This document shows, in pieces, positions 7,198 to 13,054 of a stretch of 16,417 nucleotides of DNA. Position 1 is the first letter of the stretch; each line of letters starts with the position of its first letter. This stretch comes from Chitinophaga pinensis. GTDB taxonomy: Bacteria > Bacteroidota > Bacteroidia > SXHM01. The stretch spans positions 1-16,417 of the forward strand of contig CAMDBK010000031.1 of the NCBI GenBank assembly GCA_945889235.1, written 5' to 3'. Both the position numbers and the translations under genes were made by a program. Below the pieces are notes generated by a model, which was not told the origin of the DNA, made no database searches, and saw only the letters and a program-made list of their open reading frames with translations.

Positions 7198-8850
7198 ATG
7201 GAAAAAGTTTGGCTCAAACATTATCCGGCAACCATGCCTGCCGAAATCAACCCTGATAGTTACAAGAACATTGTTCAGCTATTTGAAGAAAGCTGCAAAA
7301 AGTACAGCACTAAAGTTGCATTTGAAAATATGGGTGTTGCTGTTACTTACAGCGACCTAGACCGCATGGCACATAACTTTGCAGCTTACCTGCAAAACAA
7401 AACCGATTTAAAACCGGGCGATAAAATTGCGCTGCAAATGCCTAATGTTTTGTCGTACCCTGTTGCTATTTACGGCTCAATGCTGGCAGGTCTGGTGATA
7501 GTAAACACCAACCCGCTTTACACCGCGCGTGAAATGGAATACCAGTTTAAAGATTCAGGAGCAAAAGCAATTGTGATAGTTGCCAATTTTGCAAAAAGTC
7601 TGGAAGAAATTATCGCGAAAACAAATATCAAAACAGTTATCGTTGCTGAAATTCCTGATTTGTTTCCGGGATTAAAAAGACTAATTGTAAATTTTGTAAT
7701 TAAGAATGTCAAGAAAATGGTTCCGGCTTATAACCTGCCGGGAGCAATCAGTTTCCGTGATGTTGTAAAAAATTCTTCTTTGAAATTTACACCTGTTGAA
7801 GCAAAAAATTCAGACATCGCTTTTCTGCAATATACAGGCGGAACAACCGGAGTTTCAAAAGGCGCAGTGCTCACGCACCGCAACATTATTGCCAATATGG
7901 AACAAATCCGCAGCATGATGGCATCGCATCTTAAAGAAGGTGAAGAAATTATTATTACTCCTCTTCCGCTTTACCATATTTTTTCGCTTACGGTTAATTG
8001 TCTTGCATTTATGAGCATGGGCGGAACAAATGTGTTAATCACCAATCCCCGCGATATTCCTGCGTTTGTAAAGGAATTGCAGAAACATAAATTCACTTTC
8101 CTTACAGGCGTGAACACCTTGTTTAATGCGCTGATGAATGATCCTGATTTCGTGAAAATTGATTTCAGTCATACCAAAGGAATTGTTGGCGGAGCAACTG
8201 CCATTCAAAAACCGGTAGCCGAAAAATGGAAAAATTTGACCGGAAAATCGTTGGTGGAAGGTTATGGTTTGACAGAAAGTTCACCTGTTGCAAGTTGCAA
8301 CTTAATCAATGGCTCAGACAGAATTGGCACCATCGGAATTCCGGTTTCTTCCACCGATATGAAATTAACTGATGATGCAGGAAATGAAGTTCCTATTGGC
8401 GAAGCAGGTGAAATATGGATTAAAGGGCCGCAGGTAATGCAGGGTTATTACAATAAACCGGAAGAAACTGCAAAAGTGCTTACACCTGATGGCTGGCTGA
8501 AAACAGGAGATATTGCAGTAGTAAGTGAAGATGGTTTTTTCAAAATTGTTGACCGTAAAAAAGATATGATTTTGGTTTCAGGTTTTAATGTATTCCCGAA
8601 TGAAGTGGAAGAAGTTGTTGCGATGCATCCCAAAGTAATGGAAGTTGCAGCAGTTGGTGTTCCTGATGAAAAATCAGGTGAGGTGGTGAAAATTTTTGTA
8701 GTGAAAAGAGACCAATCACTGACCGAAGCAGAACTGATGGAACATTGCAAGAAAAATCTTACGGGTTATAAACTTCCCAAGTTTATTGAGTTTAGAAATG
8801 AGTTGCCGAAAACTCCTGTCGGTAAAATTCTGAGAAGAATGTTGCGTTAA
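7198..8850 (+). CDS. fadD: Long-chain fatty-acid-CoA ligase
   Basis: Adenylates a long-chain fatty acid with ATP and transfers it to CoA, giving acyl-CoA for beta-oxidation or lipid synthesis; cytosolic or membrane-associated. 550 residues from the ATG at 7198, whose N terminus MEKVWLKHYPATMPAEINPD closely parallels E. coli FadD. An in-frame ATG at 7093 would add 35 residues without homology and run over the inverted repeat, so it was rejected. ANL-superfamily motifs are complete: YTGGTTGVSKG (212-222, nucleotide loop), GYGLTES (355-361), GWLKTGD (432-438, with the ribose-binding Asp438), DRKKDMILVSGFN, and the terminal PVGKILRR with catalytic Lys543. Similarity to the gammaproteobacterial enzyme runs along the whole length. 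No Shine-Dalgarno is seen; the leader is A-rich. The SpoIID-like gene follows 46 bp downstream across a terminator-like hairpin. Confidence 0.95.
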   Translation: MEKVWLKHYPATMPAEINPDSYKNIVQLFEESCKKYSTKVAFENMGVAVTYSDLDRMAHNFAAYLQNKTDLKPGDKIALQMPNVLSYPVAIYGSMLAGLVIVNTNPLYTAREMEYQFKDSGAKAIVIVANFAKSLEEIIAKTNIKTVIVAEIPDLFPGLKRLIVNFVIKNVKKMVPAYNLPGAISFRDVVKNSSLKFTPVEAKNSDIAFLQYTGGTTGVSKGAVLTHRNIIANMEQIRSMMASHLKEGEEIIITPLPLYHIFSLTVNCLAFMSMGGTNVLITNPRDIPAFVKELQKHKFTFLTGVNTLFNALMNDPDFVKIDFSHTKGIVGGATAIQKPVAEKWKNLTGKSLVEGYGLTESSPVASCNLINGSDRIGTIGIPVSSTDMKLTDDAGNEVPIGEAGEIWIKGPQVMQGYYNKPEETAKVLTPDGWLKTGDIAVVSEDGFFKIVDRKKDMILVSGFNVFPNEVEEVVAMHPKVMEVAAVGVPDEKSGEVVKIFVVKRDQSLTEAELMEHCKKNLTGYKLPKFIEFRNELPKTPVGKILRRMLR

Positions 8851-8858
8851 AAAGAGCC

Positions 8859-8886
8859 CCACCCAACCTCCCCAAAGGGGAGGAGA
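8859..8886. repeat. CCTCCCC-AAA-GGGGAGG palindromic element
   Basis: CCTCCCC (8867-8873) and GGGGAGG (8877-8883) form a 7-bp GC-rich hairpin with an AAA loop just after the fadD stop. The leading CCCCACCCAA and this hairpin match my memory of a widespread Bacteroidota spacer element. Its right arm also supplies the AGGAG (8881-8885) that lies 11 nt before the TTG start of the next gene, so the repeat may have created a ribosome-binding site. Confidence 0.7.
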
Positions 8887-8896
8887 AAGACACATA

Positions 8897-10066
8897 TTGC
8901 CTAAAATAAATACATATAAAAAGAGCAGAGGAGTTTCTCTTCTGCTCTTTTTATTTTTAATCAGTTCCAATTATTCTTTTTCTCAGTCAGAGCGGATTGA
9001 TGTAGGAATTTTATCAGGCAAAAAAGTAATGCGCCTGCTTGTGGCTCCTGTGTCAGATGTTTACAGTGTGTTTACAGGCGACAGCCTGCTCACCTTGATA
9101 AAACGCAACGATTTGATTTCATTGACATACATCAATGATTCAATTGAGGTAAAAAGCATTGCACAAACATTTGGCAAATTCAAAAGTGTGCAGATAATTG
9201 CATTGGAAAAACTTGCCACCCTGAAAATAAAACCTGCTGACGGAAAAACAGAAACGCATTTAGACGATGACGTGTATGTTAACTCAGGAAAAAATTCACT
9301 CACCATTATTAATCACGTTGATATTGACAACTATGTTGCAGGCGTGGTAGAAGCCGAAACCGGATATTCAGCACCCGATGAATATTACAAAATACAGTCA
9401 ATTATGTGTCGCACCTTTGCCATTGAAAGCGAAGGAAAACACAAAGCAGAAGGTTATGATTTATGCGACCGTGAGCATTGTCAGGTTTTTAAAGGAAGAA
9501 ATAATCGTAAGCCTGAAATAAAATTAGCCGTTGCCGCTACGAGCGGAATTGTGTTGGTTGATTCAAGTAATAAATTAATTTTTGCTGCTTATCACAGTAA
9601 TTGTGGAGGACAAACAGATTACTCTGAAAATGTTTGGAAAACAGAAAGGCATTACCTGAAACCTGTTATAGACAGCTTTTGCGTGAGCTCAAGAAATGCC
9701 AACTGGGAAAAAATAATTTCAATGAAGGATTGGGAAAAATACCTTGTCAAACAAACTAAAGATTATCACAAACCCACCGATTCAATTTATTGTTTTTACC
9801 AGCCACAGCGTAAAAGTGATTATGAATTATTCGGCTCTAAAATTGCGCTTACTGAAATGCGGAAAGACTTCAAACTTAGTTCAACGTTCTTCAATATTGA
9901 ACAGAACGCAGACAAAATAATTTTCTCAGGAAGAGGCTCTGGACATGGTGTCGGGCTTTGTCAGCAGGGCGCCATTGAAATGGCGAGCAGAGGTTATAGC
10001 TACAAGAAAATTCTTGGCTACTATTACAAAGGTGTACGATTAGTAAACTACTCGCAATTGAAATAA
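8897..10066 (+). CDS. SpoIID/LytB-domain protein (putative peptidoglycan lytic transglycosylase)
   Basis: Exported wall enzyme; SpoIID proteins cleave glycan strands, preferably those stripped of stem peptides. 389 residues from a TTG at 8897. That start is chosen because it places KKSR plus SLLLFLFLISS as a signal peptide (cleavage near SFSQ, ~30), with AGGAG 11 nt upstream. The next Met (residue 45) would lose the signal. SpoIID motifs: DNYVAGVVEAETG (144-156) with Glu154 at the position of the catalytic Glu of the family; CRTFAIES; DLCDREHCQVF (188-198), a Cys/His cluster like the zinc-binding region described for clostridial SpoIID; HSNCGGQTDYSENVW (233-247); and the C-terminal SGRGSGHGVGLCQQGA (344-359). 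All conserved blocks are present. Bacteroidota do not sporulate, so the role is in vegetative wall turnover (inference). It converges on trxB. Family confidence is high; the start is moderately sure. Confidence 0.9.
   Translation: MPKINTYKKSRGVSLLLFLFLISSNYSFSQSERIDVGILSGKKVMRLLVAPVSDVYSVFTGDSLLTLIKRNDLISLTYINDSIEVKSIAQTFGKFKSVQIIALEKLATLKIKPADGKTETHLDDDVYVNSGKNSLTIINHVDIDNYVAGVVEAETGYSAPDEYYKIQSIMCRTFAIESEGKHKAEGYDLCDREHCQVFKGRNNRKPEIKLAVAATSGIVLVDSSNKLIFAAYHSNCGGQTDYSENVWKTERHYLKPVIDSFCVSSRNANWEKIISMKDWEKYLVKQTKDYHKPTDSIYCFYQPQRKSDYELFGSKIALTEMRKDFKLSSTFFNIEQNADKIIFSGRGSGHGVGLCQQGAIEMASRGYSYKKILGYYYKGVRLVNYSQLK
8918..8957 (+). terminator. Terminator-like hairpin inside the next gene's signal-peptide codons
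   Basis: AAAAAGAGCAGA (8918-8929) pairs exactly with TCTGCTCTTTTT (8941-8952). The stem extends inward by GGAG/CTCT (one G-T pair) to about 16 bp around a 3-nt loop, and is followed by ATTTTT. This has the shape of an intrinsic terminator for fadD, whose stop is 68 bp upstream. It lies wholly inside the reading frame of the SpoIID-like protein, downstream of its TTG start. Structure is seen; termination activity is inferred. Confidence 0.6.
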
Positions 10067-10071
10067 TTATC

Positions 10072-10131
10072 GTCACCCTGAACTTGTTTCAGGGTCTTTT
10101 ATATAGATGCTGAAACAAGTTCAGCATGATG
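10072..10131. repeat. Nested palindromic repeat between convergent genes
   Basis: CCCTGAA-CTTGT-TTCAGGG (10076-10094) and ATGCTGAA-ACAAG-TTCAGCAT (10107-10127) are two local hairpins. In addition GAACTTGTTTCAG (10080-10092) is the exact reverse complement of CTGAAACAAGTTC (10110-10122), so the pair can fold as two small hairpins or one long one. It fills the spacer between the SpoIID-like gene and trxB. The first hairpin is followed by TCTTTTAT and could act as a weak terminator. Confidence 0.85.
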
Positions 10132-10138
10132 AAACAAA

Positions 10139-11074
10139 TTAATGTATTCCCTTCGCAGCTAAATACCGTTCTGCATCTAATGCAGCCATGCAGCCAGTTC
10201 CCGCTGCGGTTACAGCCTGGCGGTAAACTTTATCAGCAGCATCACCGGAAACAAATACACCTTCAATTTTTGTTTTTGAAGTTCCGGGAGTAACAATCAG
10301 ATAACCTGTTTCGTCCATGTCCAGCCAGTCTTTGAAAATATCAGTGTTAGGTTTGTGACCAATGGCAACAAAGAAACCGGTAACAGTTAAAACTTTTTCT
10401 TCTCCAGTTTTATTGTTTTTTATCTGCACACCCGTTACACCTTTTTCGCCTAACACATCAACAGGTTCAGTGTTAAAAAGAATTTCAATGTTGGGTGTAT
10501 TCATCACACGGTGTTGCATTGCTTTTGATGCACGCATCTCACCTTTGCGCACCAGCATGTAAACTTTTTTGCAAAGCTTGGCAAGGTAGGATGCTTCCTC
10601 AGCAGCTGTGTCTCCGGCACCTACAATTGCCACTTCCTGACCTTTGAAAAAGAAACCATCACAAACTGCACACGCAGAAACTCCGTAACCGTTTAAGCGT
10701 TGCTCAGAAGGCAAGCCTAACCATTTTGCTGAAGCACCTGTTGCAATAATTACAGAGTCAGCAAGTACAGTTTTTTTATCAATAAAAACTTTGTGAGGTG
10801 TTGATGAAAAATCAACTCCTGTAACATATTCATAACGAATATCTGTTTTAAAACGCTCAGCCTGTTTGCGAAAATGTTCCATCATTTCAGGACCTTGAAT
10901 TCCATCGGGATAACCGGGATAATTCTCCACTTCTGTTGTAATAGTCAGTTGTCCGCCCGGTTGCAAACCTGTGTACATAACAGGTTTCATGTCTGCCCGT
11001 GCAGCATAAATTGCGGCAGTATAGCCAGCAGGACCGGAACCTATGATAAGGCATTTTACGTGTTCGTTTTCCAT
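10139..11074 (-). CDS. trxB: Thioredoxin reductase
   Basis: FAD enzyme that moves electrons from NADPH to thioredoxin; cytosolic, central to thiol redox balance. 311 residues, normal for the low-molecular-weight bacterial type. FAD-binding GSGPAG at 12-17, NADPH-fold GAGDTA at 152-157, redox-active CAVC (135-138), and the late FAD motif GVFVSGDAAD (272-281) followed by YRQAVTAAGTG. The segment that in E. coli reads HRR and contacts the NADPH 2'-phosphate is VRKGEMR here (175-181), keeping two basic residues; I recall similar forms in other Bacteroidota. The gene stands alone on the minus strand, 87 bp after the DUF4249 operon, from which it is separated by a solo repeat copy. Confidence is high because every motif is in register. 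Confidence 0.97.
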   Translation of the reverse strand: MENEHVKCLIIGSGPAGYTAAIYAARADMKPVMYTGLQPGGQLTITTEVENYPGYPDGIQGPEMMEHFRKQAERFKTDIRYEYVTGVDFSSTPHKVFIDKKTVLADSVIIATGASAKWLGLPSEQRLNGYGVSACAVCDGFFFKGQEVAIVGAGDTAAEEASYLAKLCKKVYMLVRKGEMRASKAMQHRVMNTPNIEILFNTEPVDVLGEKGVTGVQIKNNKTGEEKVLTVTGFFVAIGHKPNTDIFKDWLDMDETGYLIVTPGTSKTKIEGVFVSGDAADKVYRQAVTAAGTGCMAALDAERYLAAKGIH

Positions 11075-11129
11075 AATTTTATTTCAAATCTTGTGTTTAC
11101 TAAACAAAATAATATTCCAAATGTTTATG

Positions 11130-11158
11130 AACCCTTCGACTACGCTCAGGGTGACAAA
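11130..11158. repeat. Solo copy of the CTTCGACTACGCTCA repeat
   Basis: CCCTTCGACTACGCTCAGGG (11132-11151) followed by TGACA, with no inverted partner nearby. It has only a short internal CCCT/AGGG stem. It lies in the 87-bp gap between the end of the DUF4249 operon and the trxB start, so it is in the trxB leader or promoter region. Confidence 0.85.
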
Positions 11159-11161
11159 CCT

Positions 11162-12100
11162 CTACGGTAGTTTCATAACTATTGTATCATACGTTGCACC
11201 GTATCCGCACCAGCCGCCAAGGCCTCCGCCCTGAATATTTGTAAACACAGATGCCGGTGCAGCAAACGGATTACCATTTGAAAATCTTATATTTTCCAGT
11301 GAATTTAAAAAGGTGTAAGTGCCATTATCAATGGTGCAAAATTTCACAACTACCGTATCGCCAACACCAAAATAAAATAACGGCAAGCCATTCGGATCCT
11401 CAGCCTCCAATGGGTCTGAAGACGGGTCATAAGCAAAATCAAAACTTTGTGCGTTTATAAACTTATCATTGAATACTGAACCATCATTGGGTAATAATCT
11501 TGACTGTTTTCCAAAAATCTGAGAATACCAGCGATACGCATTCCCAATAGTATCGGGGTCGGTAAGGTGCGCCCACACATAACCCAGACTATCATCCGTT
11601 GCGCCTTTATCTTCTTTAAACCAAAGGCTGTCTAATGGAACAGGAGTTGGAATTGTAGTTGAAGATGTCAGTGTTTTACCATCTGCAATTACAGTGAGGT
11701 AATACATTTTTCCAACTTCACCGGTAATTAAATCTGAGGTGTAAGCAAATGCAGGATAGGGTTTATAAATCTCAGTATTCAAGCCACCCTGCATGGTGTC
11801 GGTAATTATTCCATCACTTACAATTACGGTTGCATCGGTCACAAAAAGGTTATTGGTAAAATCACTGATGGGTGCAAAATAAGGTGAGCTGCGTGTAAGC
11901 AAAACGTAAGGATGTTTGCCTTGTTCTATGGCACCTTCCACAACAATTTTCTTTTCAGAATCAGGCAGATTAACGGTAATTTCTTTTTCGCAGGAAGAGA
12001 GAAATAAAAAGTTGCACGCAAAGACGCAAAGACGCAAAGAATACATGATAACTCCTTTGCGACTTTGCGACTTTGCGAGAATTATATCTTTTCTGCTCAT
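11162..12100 (-). CDS. DUF4249 family lipoprotein (paralogue B)
   Basis: Predicted outer-membrane lipoprotein of unknown biochemical role; DUF4249 genes typically follow a TonB-dependent receptor, as here. 312 residues from the ATG at 12100, which directly follows the TAA of the upstream paralogue (TAAATG), implying coupled translation. An internal ATG at 12046 has AAAGGAG 6 nt before it and gives a tidier signal peptide (MYSLRLCVFACNFLFLSSC, lipidated Cys at its position 19); either may be used. The lipobox LSSC is followed by EKEITV, conserved in both paralogues. The body aligns with paralogue A throughout (for example GAIEQG.HPYVLLTRSSPYFAP, PIGN/TIGN..YRW, GNPFAAPASVFTN, GGLGGW). The 5' region contains a 63-bp inverted tandem repeat that encodes most of the signal peptide. 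No enzymatic motif is seen. Ligand unknown. Confidence 0.88.
   Translation of the reverse strand: MSRKDIILAKSQSRKGVIMYSLRLCVFACNFLFLSSCEKEITVNLPDSEKKIVVEGAIEQGKHPYVLLTRSSPYFAPISDFTNNLFVTDATVIVSDGIITDTMQGGLNTEIYKPYPAFAYTSDLITGEVGKMYYLTVIADGKTLTSSTTIPTPVPLDSLWFKEDKGATDDSLGYVWAHLTDPDTIGNAYRWYSQIFGKQSRLLPNDGSVFNDKFINAQSFDFAYDPSSDPLEAEDPNGLPLFYFGVGDTVVVKFCTIDNGTYTFLNSLENIRFSNGNPFAAPASVFTNIQGGGLGGWCGYGATYDTIVMKLP
12016..12078. repeat. Inverted tandem octamer repeat (ACGCAAAG)x3 / (CTTTGCGA)x3
   Basis: Three head-to-tail copies of ACGCAAAG (12016-12039), a 15-nt spacer (12040-12054) and three copies of CTTTGCGA (12055-12078). The arms are reverse complements except for one base per unit. The element lies inside the 5' coding region of the DUF4249 gene. 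The spacer holds an ATG (12046-12044, minus strand), and together with the adjacent arm it gives AAAGGAG as a ribosome-binding site. Copies of this type occur in other Bacteroidota genomes (from memory). Confidence 0.92.
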
Positions 12101-13051
12101 TTATTTAATAACCAATGTATCGTAAAAAGCTCCGTATCCAATCCATCCGCCCAAGCCTCCTGTGCTGACATTTGTAAACACCGAAGCAGGTGCTGCAAAA
12201 GGATTTCCATTAGCATCCATCACATTTTCCATGGAGTAAAAAAAGTTATAACTCGCTACATCAATGGAACAAAACTTAACCACAACGGTATCGCCTTTAA
12301 AGAAACGATGATTATGGTCAATTGTATCTGTTTGAGTTAATGGATCATCTGGATGATGGTACCAGATATCGTATTGCACTCCGTTTGTAAATTTATCATT
12401 AAACGCTGCACCACCGGGAGCAAGGTAACGCGCGTCTCTACCAAGTACTTTGGTAAACCAACGATAATTATTTCCAATCGGTGCAGGGTCACTGAGCAGC
12501 GCCCAAACATTAACAAGACTGTCGTTGGTTGAACCCGCTTTGGGTTTTACCCACAAACTGTCGAGTACAACAGGAGTTGGAATGGTTGTAGTTGCCGTCA
12601 ATGTTTTTCCATCGGCAATTATTTTCAGTGAATAGCTTCCGCCAATTGCACCGGTAATTATATCAGAGGTATATGCAAAAACCGGAAATGGATTATAAAC
12701 TTCCATGTTCAGTCCGCCATGCATAGTGTCTGAAAGGATACCATCACTTACAATTACAATTGCATCGGTTACAAAAAGATTATTCGTGAAATCAGAAACG
12801 GGTGCAAAGTAAGGCGAGCTGCGGGTAAGCAATACATAAGGATGACGGCCTTGTTCAATTGCACCTTCCACAACTACTTTCTTTTCGGCTTCAGGAAGTG
12901 TTACTGTTATTTCTTTTTCGCAGGAAGAGAGAAGTATAAACATCATTAGAATTGTCGCAGTGAGCGTAGTCGAACTGTTTAATAATAAGGCTTCGACTAC
13001 GCTCAGCCTGACAACAAATCTTCCTTTTATTTCTGATAAGTAATTCCTCAT
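12101..13051 (-). CDS. DUF4249 family lipoprotein (paralogue A)
   Basis: Predicted outer-membrane lipoprotein; probably works with the TonB receptor encoded just upstream. 316 residues from the ATG at 13051, 3 bp after the receptor's TAA (TAAGAGATG), so translation is probably coupled. The N terminus is long: about 30 residues precede the hydrophobic core TATILMMFILL and lipobox LSSC (lipidated Cys at about 45, followed by EKEITV). Residues of this extension (RLSVVEA...NSSTTLT) are the translation of a palindromic repeat at 12961-13005, which explains why it looks unlike any signal peptide. Starting at Met36/37 would leave only MMFILLSSC, too short and uncharged. It is the tandem duplicate of paralogue B; the two share long identical stretches, and the DNA matches closely around the lipobox codons. 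No catalytic motif is seen. Confidence 0.88.
   Translation of the reverse strand: MRNYLSEIKGRFVVRLSVVEALLLNSSTTLTATILMMFILLSSCEKEITVTLPEAEKKVVVEGAIEQGRHPYVLLTRSSPYFAPVSDFTNNLFVTDAIVIVSDGILSDTMHGGLNMEVYNPFPVFAYTSDIITGAIGGSYSLKIIADGKTLTATTTIPTPVVLDSLWVKPKAGSTNDSLVNVWALLSDPAPIGNNYRWFTKVLGRDARYLAPGGAAFNDKFTNGVQYDIWYHHPDDPLTQTDTIDHNHRFFKGDTVVVKFCSIDVASYNFFYSMENVMDANGNPFAAPASVFTNVSTGGLGGWIGYGAFYDTLVIK
12955..13016. repeat. Inverted CTTCGACTACGCTCA repeat inside a coding region
   Basis: TGAGCGTAGTCGAA (12961-12974) and TTCGACTACGCTCA (12992-13005) are a perfect 14-bp inverted repeat around a 17-nt spacer, with partly matching TTGTC flanks on both sides. It is the same family as the pair at 3312-3356 and the solo copy at 11132. 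Here it is in frame within the start of DUF4249 paralogue A, between the coupled ATG and the lipobox. Confidence 0.9.
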
Positions 13052-13054
13052 CTC

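Noticed and set aside
11075..11130. Promoter of the TTTG/TAnnTTTG type for trxB
   Set aside because: TTTG and TATTATTTTG-like pieces exist, but spacing and sequence do not fit the consensus well enough to call.
12016..12078. CRISPR-like or simple microsatellite reading of the octamer repeats
   Set aside because: Units are 8 bp without spacers, and the two arms are reverse complements, so it is an inverted repeat element rather than an array.
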